From Gordonia sp. KTR9 (GTDB lineage: Bacteria; Actinomycetota; Actinomycetes; Mycobacteriales; Mycobacteriaceae), in the NCBI RefSeq assembly GCF_000143885.2, contig NC_018581.1, positions 3,038,001-3,102,000 of the forward strand: a DNA stretch of 64,000 nucleotides, given 5' to 3'. The notes below the pieces were generated by a model. That model was given only the letters and a program-made list of their open reading frames with translations. It was not told the origin of the DNA and made no database searches. Position numbers and translations under genes: made by a program. Within the stretch, counting starts at the first letter, position 1; each line of letters begins with the position of its first letter. Positions 47,755 to 61,771 of the stretch are shown piece by piece.

Positions 47755-48639
47755 TCAGCGCGGACCCGCGGCAACCGCTTGTTCGATCATGGCTCGGAGT
47801 TCGTCCGGGGATCCGGTGAGGCGATCCGCGTCGGCCGAGTCCGACCGGTCGACCCTATCGCTCTGTCCCGACTCCCCGCCTGTCCGGTGGTGCTCGTTGT
47901 GCAGCCAGAGGAAGAACTCGACGTTGCCCGACGGCCCGGGCAGCGGGCTCGCGACCACACCCCGGGTGCGGAGACCGTGTGCGGCGGCTTCGGTCGCGAC
48001 CGCCAGTACCGCTTCGGCGCGCAGCGCCGGGTCGCGGACCACACCGCCCGAACCGACCCGGTCCTTGCCGACCTCGAACTGCGGTTTGACCATCGGCAGC
48101 AGGTCGGCGTCCGGCGCGCAACACCGGGCCAGCGCGGGGAGCACCAGCCCGAGCGAGATGAACGACAGGTCGGCGACCACGACGTCGACCGGACCTCCGA
48201 TGGACTCGGGCTCGAGATGTCGGACGTTGGTCCGGTCGTGGACCACGACGCGATCGTCGTTCTGCAACCGCCAGATGAGCTGTCCGTAACCGACATCCGC
48301 GGCGACCACCTCACGGGCGCCGCGCCGGAGCAGTACATCTGTGAATCCCCCGGTGGACGCGCCGGCGTCGAGGCATCGACGTCCCTCGACCACGAGTCCC
48401 TGCGGCTCGAAGGCGTCGAGTGCACCGAGTAGTTTGTGCGCACCCCGTGACGCCCAGTCGTCTCGTGGACCCTCGTCGACGACGATCGGAGTGTCGCGGG
48501 TGACGCCGGTGGCCGCCTTCGACGCGACGGTCCCGTTCACCCAAACCGAACCGGCATCGACGAGTTCACGCGCCTGCTCGCGTGAGCGCGCGAGACCGCG
48601 ACGGACGAGTTCGGCATCGAGCCGTGCTCTGGTCGCCAT
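47755..48639 (-). CDS. tlyA: TlyA-type rRNA 2'-O-methyltransferase (haemolysin A family)
   Basis: The 294-residue protein has an N-terminal S4 domain (RLDAELVRRGLARSREQARE near residue 6) and an FtsJ-like methyltransferase domain with CLDAGASTGGFTDVLLRRGA near 90, VADLSFISLGLVLPAL near 150 and MVKPQFEVGKD near 183. TlyA methylates 16S and 23S rRNA, and its loss gives capreomycin resistance in mycobacteria. A 35-residue polar C-terminal extension is present. The ATG at 48639 is chosen because the S4 domain begins immediately after it. Confidence 0.92.
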   Translation of the reverse strand: MATRARLDAELVRRGLARSREQARELVDAGSVWVNGTVASKAATGVTRDTPIVVDEGPRDDWASRGAHKLLGALDAFEPQGLVVEGRRCLDAGASTGGFTDVLLRRGAREVVAADVGYGQLIWRLQNDDRVVVHDRTNVRHLEPESIGGPVDVVVADLSFISLGLVLPALARCCAPDADLLPMVKPQFEVGKDRVGSGGVVRDPALRAEAVLAVATEAAAHGLRTRGVVASPLPGPSGNVEFFLWLHNEHHRTGGESGQSDRVDRSDSADADRLTGSPDELRAMIEQAVAAGPR

Positions 48640-48682
48640 GCTCAGGACCGTTCTTCCACCGACGACTGCGCCCCGCTCGGGG

Positions 48683-48973
48683 TCATCGTCGGTCGACGGC
48701 GTCGAGGGCCGCGGTGAGCGAGTCGTGGGCCTGCTCGAGGAGCCCGGCCTGACGTTCGAGTGCCGCAAGGGAGAACGTGTCGCCCACCGACTCTCGGATC
48801 TCGTCGACCTGCGCGAGTATCCCGGTGACCTCGGCCTCCACGTCGGGCAGCTCGCCCACGTCACCAGCCGCCCCGAACCCGTCGGCTACCGGATCGAACT
48901 GCCGACGCGGCATCGCACCCGGGGTGGGCCGGGACGGTCCTGGGTCAGCCGGGGAAGCGGTCGGGTGATTCAT
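48683..48973 (-). CDS. Small conserved protein between tlyA and the TPR-HAD gene
   Basis: This 96-residue protein is soluble and acidic. After a Pro-rich N-terminal 28 residues it forms two predicted helices, LPDVEAEVTGILAQVDEIRE and FSLAALERQAGLLEQAHDSL, with coiled-coil character. It sits where M. tuberculosis has the short Rv1693, between the Rv1692-like and tlyA genes, and starts 12 bases after the preceding stop. Function is unknown. Confidence 0.65.
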   Translation of the reverse strand: MNHPTASPADPGPSRPTPGAMPRRQFDPVADGFGAAGDVGELPDVEAEVTGILAQVDEIRESVGDTFSLAALERQAGLLEQAHDSLTAALDAVDRR

Positions 48974-48984
48974 CGTGCACCACG

Positions 48985-51252
48985 CTAGCCGACGAGTGTG
49001 ACACCGAGGGATTCGAGCTTGGCCCGTGCGGTTCCCTCCGCGACAACCCGCAACTCGTCCGGATCCGCCGACCCGGCATCGACCGCTTCCCAGACGGCCG
49101 CCGCGAGCGCGGGCACCAGACCCGCCTCCGCACCCGAACCGGCGACCCGCACCGTCGAACCGTCCACCTCGACGTCCCACCCGGGTTGGTCGGACACGCG
49201 CACGGCGTCGATGTCGACGAACAGGCCCGCGAGATCGTCCAGAACGTAGGTGGGCCGCTGCTCCGGCGGAGCCGCCAGCAGATCGTCGACGGTGCTCACG
49301 CCGGTCAGCACCAGAGCACTCTCGATACCGACGGCGTGTCCGCCCTCGATGTCGGTGTCGAGCCGATCCCCGACGACGAGCGGTGCACTCGCACGTGCGC
49401 GCGCGATCGCGTCGGCCATCAACGGCGCGGCCGGCTTGCCCGCCACCAGGGGCTCCTTACCCGTCGCGTTACGCAGCGCGGCGACCATGGAGCCGTTCCC
49501 CACCAGCAGTCCCCGCTCAGAGGGCAGGGTGGCGTCGACGTTCGTCGCGATCCACAGCGCACCGGCCCGGATCGCGAGCGCGGCCTCGGACAGCTGCGCC
49601 CACCCGGTGTCCGGTGAGTGCCCCTGGATCACCGCGGCGGGCCGGTCATCGGCACTTCGTGTCACCCCGACGCCGACCTCGCGCACCTCTTGCGCGAGGC
49701 CGTCGGTACCGATCACCAGGGCACGCGATCCCGGTTCCAGATGCTCGGACAGCAGCCGGGCACCCGACTGCGCACTCGTCACGACGAGGTCGTCGGTCGC
49801 CTCGAATCCGAGTTCGCGGAGATGGGCGGCCACCTCGGACGGACGACGACTCGCGTTGTTGGTCACGAAGAACCGCGGTATGGCCAGCCGAGCCAGCGCG
49901 GCGAGAGCGTTGGGCAGAGCGTGGTGCCCGGCGAACACGGTGCCGTCCAGATCAAGGAGCAGTGCGTCGTGACGATCGACGAGGGTGACGGAATCGGCCG
50001 GACCGTCGGCGGTGGGCGCGGCCGGAGCCCGCGACTCCGACGAGTCCGCCAAAGCAGTCAGAGGGTTCGGCACGCCTTCGACGATCGTCGACTCGGAGAC
50101 GACCACGTCGGTGGTCTCGCGGTCCACTTCCGGTTCGACAACGGGGCCGGCCTCGTCCGCGTGCACGGCTGTGTCGACCGGAGTCGAGGTCTGCGACAGG
50201 TCTGCGGTACCCGGAACGGTCTCGATGTTCTCGGCCTCGTCGTTCTGGGTCTCGACATGCTCGATCGCGACGGCAGGTGCAACCGACTCGGCGGACGAAT
50301 CGCTCGCGGCGGCGTCGCCAGACGAGTCCTCGGCCGGCGCCGGCGACTCCGACAGCGGTTGTTGCTCGACGTCGTGTTCGACGCCCGGCACCGGCGCCGC
50401 CTGCGCGTCGCCACCCGCTGACGCTCCGTTCACCGACACGCCCTGAGCGGGCTGATCGTCGTTGGCCAGTTCGGTGAGGCGGTCCTCGGCGTCGGTGACA
50501 TCGTCGACGTCGGCTGCCGCGGCGTTCATGAACCAGGTGATCGCATCGTCCCGGCGACCGGCCGACTCGAGCGCGGAGGCATACGCGTAGAAGAGGCGAG
50601 CCGGACCCGTGCCGAGCTGCCCTGGCTTGAGATTCTCCGCCTGCAGGGTGACGACGGCCTTCTCGGGCTCGCCGAGGTCCATCCGGGCGCCCGCTTCGAC
50701 GATCCGCATCTCCGTGGCGTCTTCACCCGTCAGTGACCGGCCCTCGTCACCTCGGGCGATCTCGACGGCACGTTCGGGGCGCCCGAGACCACGTTCGCTG
50801 TCCGCGATGAGCGGCAGCAGGGCGGAATTGCCGGTGATGCGTTTGGCGGCCCGGAGTTCCGTCGCGGCTTCCTGCCATTCGCCGGCGTTGTAGGCGGCGA
50901 TGCCGACGGTCTCCCGGACCACGCCGACCCGGGAGGCGCGGGCGCGGGCTGCGCGTGCGTGCTCCAGCGCCTGAGCGGGATCCTCGAGCAGGATCCGCGA
51001 CACCATCACCAGGTGCCGCGCGACGATCTCGGCGTTGGCCTTGTCGAGTGTCAGCAGGTCACGACGCACCTCGGGATCGAGATCCGAGGCTGCCACGTCG
51101 TCGGGTAGCGGCGGCCCGGGCTGACGGCTGCCACGGTCAGACGCCCGGTCACGCCCCGGACGATCAGGACGGCCGCCTCGGCCACCGTCTCGCTGTCCAC
51201 GCGTGTCCCGCTGTCCGCGGCCCTCGCGGCGCGGACGATCACGATCACTCAT
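48985..51252 (-). CDS. Fusion of a TPR-like protein and a HAD-superfamily phosphatase
   Basis: The 755-residue protein starts with a 50-residue Arg/Gly/Asp-rich tail, then helical TPR-like repeats (about 50-270, with ASRVGVVRETVGIAAYNAGE and EPEKAVVTLQAENL), an acidic Ala/Ser/Glu linker (about 275-420), and a HAD IIA phosphatase (about 425-660) with DALLLDLDGTVF, FFVTNNASRRP and VVGDRLDTDIEGG. In M. tuberculosis these are separate genes (Rv1691, and Rv1692, a glycerol-3-phosphate phosphatase). The HAD domain may have the same activity here, removing glycerol-3-phosphate during lipid recycling. The ATG is set by TAGATT 7 bases upstream. Confidence 0.87.
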   Translation of the reverse strand: MSDRDRPRREGRGQRDTRGQRDGGRGGRPDRPGRDRASDRGSRQPGPPLPDDVAASDLDPEVRRDLLTLDKANAEIVARHLVMVSRILLEDPAQALEHARAARARASRVGVVRETVGIAAYNAGEWQEAATELRAAKRITGNSALLPLIADSERGLGRPERAVEIARGDEGRSLTGEDATEMRIVEAGARMDLGEPEKAVVTLQAENLKPGQLGTGPARLFYAYASALESAGRRDDAITWFMNAAAADVDDVTDAEDRLTELANDDQPAQGVSVNGASAGGDAQAAPVPGVEHDVEQQPLSESPAPAEDSSGDAAASDSSAESVAPAVAIEHVETQNDEAENIETVPGTADLSQTSTPVDTAVHADEAGPVVEPEVDRETTDVVVSESTIVEGVPNPLTALADSSESRAPAAPTADGPADSVTLVDRHDALLLDLDGTVFAGHHALPNALAALARLAIPRFFVTNNASRRPSEVAAHLRELGFEATDDLVVTSAQSGARLLSEHLEPGSRALVIGTDGLAQEVREVGVGVTRSADDRPAAVIQGHSPDTGWAQLSEAALAIRAGALWIATNVDATLPSERGLLVGNGSMVAALRNATGKEPLVAGKPAAPLMADAIARARASAPLVVGDRLDTDIEGGHAVGIESALVLTGVSTVDDLLAAPPEQRPTYVLDDLAGLFVDIDAVRVSDQPGWDVEVDGSTVRVAGSGAEAGLVPALAAAVWEAVDAGSADPDELRVVAEGTARAKLESLGVTLVG

Positions 51253-51259
51253 AGCTGCC

Positions 51260-51265
51260 AATCTA
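51260..51265 (-). promoter_or_regulatory. Leaderless-type -10 hexamer for the TPR-HAD gene
   Basis: TAGATT on the minus strand is followed by 7 bases and the ATG at 51252, and selects this start over an in-frame reading that runs into 5S rRNA. Confidence 0.55.
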
Positions 51266-51325
51266 TGCTCTCGAACCTTGCTGGATGCCACTCGGCGACG
51301 ACGCCGGCATGGGCGGACGCATGAG

Positions 51326-51372
51326 AAAGGCCCCGTATCCGACGAAAGAAATTCATCGAATACGGGGCCTTT
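51326..51372 (-). terminator. Terminator of the rRNA operon
   Basis: AAAGGCCCCGTA and TACGGGGCCTTT form a 12-base stem about 11 bases past the 5S gene, with a 23-base loop and a short T-rich end on the minus strand (CCTTTCT). Confidence 0.8.
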
Positions 51373-51382
51373 CTGAAGTTGT

Positions 51383-51500
51383 GTTCGGCGGTGTCCTACT
51401 CTCCCACACTGATTAAGGTGCAGTACCATCGGCGCTGGAGGGCTTAGCTTCCGGGTTCGGAATGGGGCCGGGCGTTTCCCCTCCGCTATAGCCGCCGTAA
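51383..51500 (-). rRNA. rrf: 5S ribosomal RNA
   Basis: The minus strand reads TTACGGCGGCTATAGCGG at its 5' end, contains CCCATTCCGAACCCGGAAGC and ends GTAGGACACCGCCGAAC, the standard actinobacterial 5S core. Terminal stems GGCGG and CCGCC pair. Ends are placed by comparison with known 5S length and may be off by a base or two. Confidence 0.93.
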
Positions 51501-51544
51501 CTTTGTGAAACAACCACACACGATTGCTTATTTATAGCCTCATG

Positions 51545-51577
51545 TGTTGTTTCAGAAGTACATAGTGGATGCGAACA
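51545..51577 (-). other. 3' half of the 23S rRNA processing stem
   Basis: This stretch is the near-perfect reverse complement of 54891-54923 in the 16S-23S spacer (one mismatch and two G-U pairs in 33 positions). The two flank 23S rRNA, so they pair in the precursor to make a long duplex of the kind cut by RNase III. Confidence 0.75.
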
Positions 51578-51624
51578 CAACCAGAAACCAAAGAATAGGT
51601 TTGTGGTGATGTTGTGGGTGTTGT

Positions 51625-54757
<3,133 letters not shown>

Positions 54758-54890
54758 CAACACCTACAAACAACCCCCACCACACAACCCCTAAGAGTCA
54801 CGCCGCGAGGACCGAATGTAGACATCACCACAACAAACAAATCATTTTCTGCTAAATCACAGACCAACAAAAGTTGGTTTGAAATAAAGA

Positions 54891-54923
54891 TGCTCGCATC
54901 CACTATGCACTTCTCAAACAACA
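54891..54923 (-). other. 5' half of the 23S rRNA processing stem
   Basis: On the minus strand this reads TGTTGTTTGAGAAGTGCATA and onward, and pairs with 51545-51577 across 23S rRNA. Confidence 0.75.
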
Positions 54924-55004
54924 CACACCGACCACCGGTCCGCCGCTCCACACCCCATCACAGGATGCCTCAGCACGGCGTCTCAACGATCAGCCCAGAG
55001 AAAA

Positions 55005-55039
55005 CGTGTGTTCTCTCAGAACCCCGATAGCGTGTTGGC
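55005..55039 (-). other. 3' half of the 16S rRNA processing stem
   Basis: The plus-strand text CGTGTGTTCTCTCAGAACC with following GATAGCGTGTTGG mirrors the leader element at 56911-56942, so the two flanks of 16S rRNA can pair in the precursor, with a few mismatches. Confidence 0.65.
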
Positions 55040-55184
55040 AGCAACATACCGGTCACCCGGAAAGCTCACCACTGGCACCCGCCCATTGAAGGCCGGCACC
55101 GTTGCGTGGCGTGTTTGATGTTTCACCCTCGAACACACACTCACCGCGACACAATCGGCCACGTAATGAGTGTTGTTGTGTGCT

Positions 55185-56716
<1,532 letters not shown>

Positions 56717-56910
56717 ACAGCGAAACAAAACCAACCCCCACAAGAGGGCCAGCGTTTCAACAAAAATCAGGAAAGCAAAACCTGACCAATATAATCCTCA
56801 AAAAAACTGGCATCAAAAAATAAACTCATCAGCGTCACACGACTTGAAGCCGCGTGACACACATCTAAGCAAACCATTCGACGCCACAATAAATGGCATC
56901 AAACAATCCA

Positions 56911-56942
56911 CCAACACACTATCGAGTTCTCAAAGAACACAC
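56911..56942 (-). promoter_or_regulatory. rRNA leader element (boxA-like, 5' half of 16S processing stem)
   Basis: The minus strand reads GTGTTCTTTGAGAACTCGAT followed by AGTGTGTTGG. Mycobacterial rRNA leaders contain almost the same element, associated with antitermination and 16S maturation. The wider leader, 56717-57116, is AT-rich near 16S and carries two GC-rich hairpins nearer the promoter. No gene was found in it. Confidence 0.75.
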
Positions 56943-57123
56943 ACCCACCAGACGTCTTCGGTATGAAGCCGGCTCCGATGAGCTCTCCCCAGAGCGCGCT
57001 GAACGCTCGCGATCTCGTTCTCGGGAGTGGCCCCGCACAGGCGGCCCGAGCGAGTGGCTCGGGCACTTCGGCTTCCCCGGGGCTTGCGGCTCCGGGGGAG
57101 TTGCTCTCTGCGGTGCGTCGATT

Positions 57124-57152
57124 AAGTTACACAGGCGCGAACAACGCGTCAA
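57124..57152 (-). promoter_or_regulatory. rrn P: Promoter of the rRNA operon
   Basis: On the minus strand TTGACG (57147-57152) is followed by exactly 17 bases and TAACTT (57124-57129). It is the only consensus-like -35/-10 pair noted in the window and lies 9 bases past the tyrS stop. The predicted start near 57117 gives a leader of about 400 bases before mature 16S rRNA. Confidence 0.7.
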
Positions 57153-57161
57153 ATCGCCTGG

Positions 57162-58478
57162 TCAGCGGCCTAGTCTGGCGCCGGCGAAACTCTTCTTGCC
57201 GCGACGGACCACCAACCACCGTCCGTGGAGCAGGTCGGCGTCCGCCGGCTGCCACTCCGGGTCCGTGATCTTGGTGTTGTTCACGTACGCGCCGCCCTCC
57301 GAGACCGCGCGACGGGCAGCCTTGTTGCTCTCCGAGAGCTTCGTGTCGACGAGCAACTCGATGATGGTCGGACGTGTCTCGGGGTATTCGGCGATCGAGG
57401 TCTCCCGGACTGCCGCGGCAAGCGTGCCCTCGTCGAGTTCGTCGAGCTCGGCCCTTCCGAAGAGCGCCTGGCTGGCCAGCTCCACCGCATCCGTGTTGGC
57501 CTTGCCGTGGATCAGGGTCGTCATCTCGGCAGCGAGTGCTCGTTGCGCGCGCCGAAGATGCGGGGTCTCGACGGTCGCGCGCTCGAGTTCGTCGATCTCC
57601 TCCCGCCCGAGGAAGGTGAACCACCGCAGGTAGCGGACGACATCGGCGTCGGCGGTGTTCACGAAGTACTGGTACCAGGAGTAGGGGCTCGTCAGCTCGG
57701 GGTCGAGCCACAGGCTGCCACCGCCGGTCGATTTGCCGAACTTCTTCCCGTCCGACGACGTCACGAGGGGAACCGTCAGGGCGTGCAGCGCCGAGCCGTC
57801 GAGACGTCGGGCCAGGTCCACACCGCCGACGATGTTCCCCCACTGGTCGGAGCCACCGATCTGCAGGACACAGCCGTACCGGCGGTGGAGCTCGACGAAG
57901 TCGTTCGATTGCAGGAGGAGGTAGCTGAACTCGGCATAGCTCATGCCGTCGGCCTCGAGGCGTCGCTTGACCGTGTCGCGGGCGAGCATCACGTTCACCG
58001 AGAAGTGCTTACCGAGGTCGCGCAGGAACTCGATCGCCGACAGCTCACCGGTCCAGTCCAGGTTGTTGACCACCACGGCACCCGTGGGCGTGTCCTCGAT
58101 GTCGACGAATCGTCGGAGCTGGGCATCGATGCGTCCGGCCCACTCGGCGACGACGTCGGGCGAGTTCATGGTCCGCTCCCCCACGTCACGGGGGTCACCG
58201 ATCAGGCCGGTGGCACCTCCGGCGAGGACGATCGGCCGATGGCCCGCGAGCTGGAACCGCTTGAGGGTCAGCAAGGGGACCAGGTGACCGGCGTGGAGAC
58301 TTGCCGCCGTCGGATCGAACCCCGCGTACAAGGTGACCGGCCCGTTCGCCAGCGCATCACCCAGGGCGCCTAGATCGGTGGACTGAGCGATCAGCCCACG
58401 CCACCGGAGCTCGTCGAGGATGTCGACGGTTGCGGGGACGTCAGTCGACTCGGGGGGTTCGGCGTTGTCAGCACTCAC
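57162..58478 (-). CDS. tyrS: Tyrosyl-tRNA synthetase
   Basis: The 438-residue class I synthetase charges tRNA-Tyr. Its HIGH-type motif reads HAGHLVPLL near residue 64, [11 protein letters not shown] precedes it near 52, the KMSKS-type loop reads [14 protein letters not shown] near 240, and an S4-like C-terminal domain with [16 protein letters not shown] begins near 385. The gene is directly upstream of the rRNA operon, as described for rrnB of mycobacteria. Confidence 0.96.
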   Translation of the reverse strand: MSADNAEPPESTDVPATVDILDELRWRGLIAQSTDLGALGDALANGPVTLYAGFDPTAASLHAGHLVPLLTLKRFQLAGHRPIVLAGGATGLIGDPRDVGERTMNSPDVVAEWAGRIDAQLRRFVDIEDTPTGAVVVNNLDWTGELSAIEFLRDLGKHFSVNVMLARDTVKRRLEADGMSYAEFSYLLLQSNDFVELHRRYGCVLQIGGSDQWGNIVGGVDLARRLDGSALHALTVPLVTSSDGKKFGKSTGGGSLWLDPELTSPYSWYQYFVNTADADVVRYLRWFTFLGREEIDELERATVETPHLRRAQRALAAEMTTLIHGKANTDAVELASQALFGRAELDELDEGTLAAAVRETSIAEYPETRPTIIELLVDTKLSESNKAARRAVSEGGAYVNNTKITDPEWQPADADLLHGRWLVVRRGKKSFAGARLGR

Positions 58479-58519
58479 CCCTCGATCTTGTCATCCGACG
58501 AGAGACCCCCGATCGGCGA

Positions 58520-58744
58520 CTACTGCGAGGCGACGATGCGTTCGTGCTCGGCGTCGTCGACCGCGCGCGCCTCGTCGATCAGCATCACCGGGATTCCGTC
58601 GGAGTCGATGCGGTACGCGACGTGCAACCGCGGGTTGTAGAGCTCGTCGCCGGCGTTGATCAGCGGACCGTGGTCCTGCGGGCAGGCCAGTCGTTCGCGC
58701 ACGATCGGGTCGATGGCCTCAGCGCGTGTCGTCACCCCGATCAC
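58520..58744 (-). CDS. Trm112-family small protein
   Basis: The 74-residue protein has the Trm112/UPF0434 pattern: IVRERLACPQDHGPLIN near residue 14, ELYNPRLHVAYRIDSDGIPV near 34 and MLIDEARAVDD near 53. In eukaryotes and some bacteria Trm112 activates methyltransferases; the bacterial single-Cys form has no firm role. The GTG at 58744 overlaps the stop of the large lipase/ligase gene by 4 bases, so it is translationally coupled to it. Confidence 0.82.
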   Translation of the reverse strand: MIGVTTRAEAIDPIVRERLACPQDHGPLINAGDELYNPRLHVAYRIDSDGIPVMLIDEARAVDDAEHERIVASQ

Positions 58745-61737
58745 CCTAGGGCATCGCTCGTCCGCGACCCGGCCCAGTCCAGTTTGCCGGCCACGGTGCG
58801 GGTGTACCTGCGGTAACGCCCCTCCTCGTCGCGATACCAGACGCGCGCACCCGGTTTCGGCAGTCCGTCCTCGACCAGGCCGGTGCTCAGCGGACGGAAG
58901 GACGCCGACTGCGGGATGTCGTCGACGACGTGGATGAGGTGCGGCCGGGCGTCGGCGCGGTACTCCCCCAGCGCGATCCGCAGCTGCGTGACCGTGAGCG
59001 AGTCCGGTTTCGCGTCGGGACGCAGGGTCATCGCTGCGACCACGACCTGGTGTCCGGGTTCGCCGACGCCGTACACGACGACCTGGTCGACACTCTTGAG
59101 CCGCGACAGTGCGTGGGTGAGCGGGGGGATGAACACCGGCCCGTCAGCGGTCCGGATCACCCGGTCTGTCGCACCGAGGAAGTACAGGTCTCCGTCGGCG
59201 TCGCGCACGAACAGATGTCCCGACACCTCCCACCGGTCACGAGTCGTGAAGACGTCGCGCAACACCGTCCCGTTGGTGTCGAACTTGTGCTTCGCCTTGG
59301 CCAGGAGCAGACCCGGCTCCCCCGTCTCCGCCCGGCGGACGAAGCCCGAGTCGTCGATGAGCAACCGGTCGCCGACGATGTCGTAGGCCGCGACCTCGAC
59401 CGGATTGGTCTCCGGCAACGGCCGGCCGACGGAGGACAGTTTGTCCCCGGACACGTTCGCGAGGATCGCCGAACCGTCGGCGGTCGCGAAGAACTCGAGG
59501 ATCCGCGCCCGAGGGAAGCTCGAGCACACGTCCTCCCACAGTCCCGCCGACATGCCCGAGCCCATGAACAACCGGATCGGGTTGTGCTGGTTGATGTGGA
59601 AATCGGGATCGCGCACGATGCCGCTGAGCATCGACCACGTGTACGACACGACCGTGATGCCGTAGCGCTGTACCTCCACCGAGAAGTTCGCTGGATCGAT
59701 GCCGTTCGACAGCGCGATCCGCGACCGTCCGACCACGGTCGCGCCCAGCGTGGTGAGCAGTCCCGACGCGTGGTGCAGCGGTGGCAGGCAGTACACGGTG
59801 TCGCGGTCGGTGAGCGCCGCCGCCGACGCCGCACCGAAGGCCGACATCGCGAACCGGTGGTTGGTCACCGGCCACGGGACGAGTTTGCCGTACGCCCGGC
59901 TGAACAGGATGAATGCGAGATCGCCCGCGAGCCCGGGATCGGGCCGGTACCAGGTCGGCATCACGACCTCGTCGGGGTCGATGCGCTCCATGTCGACGAT
60001 CGACGTCCCATCGGCACCCTCGATGGCGCGGGAATCGCCACTTCCACCGCCGAGCACCAGAACCCGATCCGAGGCAGCGGTCGCGAGGTCGAGATTCGTG
60101 GGATCGGTGACGATCACCGAACTGTCGGCGAGCCGCATCATCTCGCGGACGTCGGCGTCCGCGGCGAGCAGCACCGCCACCGCACCCAGGCGGGACAACG
60201 CGGCGATCACGACCAGCGCGCTGGGCCGGGTGTCCATCAGGACGCCGATGTGCTGGCCCGGACGGATGCAGCAGTCGACCAGACCCGCGACCACGTTGTC
60301 GATGCGCGCATTGACCTGTGCGTGGGTGAGCACGCGGTTCTCGAACAGGAACAGCTCGCTGTCGCCGCCGCGTTTGGTGTTCTCGGCCATGAGCTTCGAG
60401 AGCGAGATGCGCGTCCCGCTCTGGATCTGTCCCAGCCGGAACAGCCGGGGCACGGTCCGCACCGACTCCGAGGCCACCGCCCGCGAGGTCCGTTGCAGGG
60501 AGTTGGCCAGACCGAGCAGCTCGCGCGAGGCGGCGGTCCCGGCGTCGGCCACCGAGCCCATTCCGTGCGTGATGCGCGAGGACAGGCTGACCCCGCCGCC
60601 GTGCCCCGGCTCCACGAGCGACATCTCGGAGACGAGTTCGGGGCGCGGACCGTTGTCGGAGATCCAGTTCACCCAGTCGGAGGTCGTCGGCCAGGTGTGC
60701 TCACCGGCCGCGCTGCCGACCACGAGTCCGAAATGTCCGACCGGCAGGGTCGATTCGTAGACCTCCGCGTCGGGCGCGGCCCGGACGATGCCCCGCACCG
60801 CCGCGGGCTGCCCGATGTCGTCGGCATCGCCGACGAACGCGAGGACCGGGCAGGTGATCTCGGCGAGAGAGACCAGATCACCGTTGATCACGAAGCCCCC
60901 GGACACCATCCGGTTGTGCGCGACGAACTGCCGCAGCAGTTCGGCGATCGCCGGCCCCGACCACGCGACCCAGCCGTCGGCTTCGAGGAACCGGCGCTGG
61001 TCCTCGCGGGGCAGCAGCGCCTCGCGGTCGTGCAGGCGACGCAGGAAATCGATGCGGCTGCGGACCGTCTTCACCGGGTCCAACAGCTGGAATCCGGTGC
61101 GTGCCATCCAATCCCGCACCCAGAGATTGCGCGAGAACGCCTTGTCCGCCAGGAATTCGGCGGCCGGTGCCACCAGTCCCGCGGGCAGCCCCAGGGGCAG
61201 TGCGGCGAGCACGTCGACCGGGCTACCGAAAGTGATCAGGCTCGCGATCCCCTTGGATCTGCGATACGCCGCGGTCTGGTACGCGAACATCCCGCCCTGG
61301 GAGTACCCGGCCAGATGGATGTCGCGCCCGGTCGCCTCGACGATCAGGTCGATCGCCCGACTGATGGCGACCACGTGGTCGGCGAGATTGCGCTCCATCC
61401 CGCCCTCTTCGGAGTCCGGCGAGCCGAAGTCGACGACCCACGGTGTGATGCCGTTGCGGTGCAGGATCGACACGGCACCGTTGTGCTCGGTCACGTCATA
61501 GACGTTGGCGGACACCATCATCGGCGGCACCAGAACGATGTTCGGGCCGGTCGACGGATCGTTCGGGAAGTACCGCCGAAGCTTGAACATCTTGTGCGTC
61601 TCGACCACCGCGAAGGGCGCCGGCTCGGTACCGGTCTCCAGCCCGCCGAAGCGCAACACCTCCAGACCGTTCTGCGCGGTGGCCAGCACCCTGCCGACCA
61701 TCCCCGCGAGATCGGGGCCCCCGTCCCACACCGCCAT
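58741..61737 (-). CDS. Bifunctional alpha/beta hydrolase (PhaC/lipase-like) - acyl-CoA ligase-like protein
   Basis: The 998-residue protein matches the layout of M. tuberculosis Rv1683. Residues about 1-370 form an alpha/beta hydrolase of the PHA synthase/lipase type with nucleophile GYSQGGMFAYQ near 170, an Asp in AFVGDADDIG near 304 and His in LPVGHFGL near 338. Residues about 440-998 resemble an AMP-forming acyl ligase, but the usual P-loop (YTSGTTGxPK) reads FSRAYGKLVPW near 635, so adenylation may be lost. A role in fatty-acid or triacylglycerol turnover is likely from the family. GGAGG lies 9 bases before the ATG. Confidence 0.83.
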   Translation of the reverse strand: MAVWDGGPDLAGMVGRVLATAQNGLEVLRFGGLETGTEPAPFAVVETHKMFKLRRYFPNDPSTGPNIVLVPPMMVSANVYDVTEHNGAVSILHRNGITPWVVDFGSPDSEEGGMERNLADHVVAISRAIDLIVEATGRDIHLAGYSQGGMFAYQTAAYRRSKGIASLITFGSPVDVLAALPLGLPAGLVAPAAEFLADKAFSRNLWVRDWMARTGFQLLDPVKTVRSRIDFLRRLHDREALLPREDQRRFLEADGWVAWSGPAIAELLRQFVAHNRMVSGGFVINGDLVSLAEITCPVLAFVGDADDIGQPAAVRGIVRAAPDAEVYESTLPVGHFGLVVGSAAGEHTWPTTSDWVNWISDNGPRPELVSEMSLVEPGHGGGVSLSSRITHGMGSVADAGTAASRELLGLANSLQRTSRAVASESVRTVPRLFRLGQIQSGTRISLSKLMAENTKRGGDSELFLFENRVLTHAQVNARIDNVVAGLVDCCIRPGQHIGVLMDTRPSALVVIAALSRLGAVAVLLAADADVREMMRLADSSVIVTDPTNLDLATAASDRVLVLGGGSGDSRAIEGADGTSIVDMERIDPDEVVMPTWYRPDPGLAGDLAFILFSRAYGKLVPWPVTNHRFAMSAFGAASAAALTDRDTVYCLPPLHHASGLLTTLGATVVGRSRIALSNGIDPANFSVEVQRYGITVVSYTWSMLSGIVRDPDFHINQHNPIRLFMGSGMSAGLWEDVCSSFPRARILEFFATADGSAILANVSGDKLSSVGRPLPETNPVEVAAYDIVGDRLLIDDSGFVRRAETGEPGLLLAKAKHKFDTNGTVLRDVFTTRDRWEVSGHLFVRDADGDLYFLGATDRVIRTADGPVFIPPLTHALSRLKSVDQVVVYGVGEPGHQVVVAAMTLRPDAKPDSLTVTQLRIALGEYRADARPHLIHVVDDIPQSASFRPLSTGLVEDGLPKPGARVWYRDEEGRYRRYTRTVAGKLDWAGSRTSDALG

Positions 61738-61771
61738 CGTGTCGATCCTCCAGTCGTCGGTGTTCCCGGAC

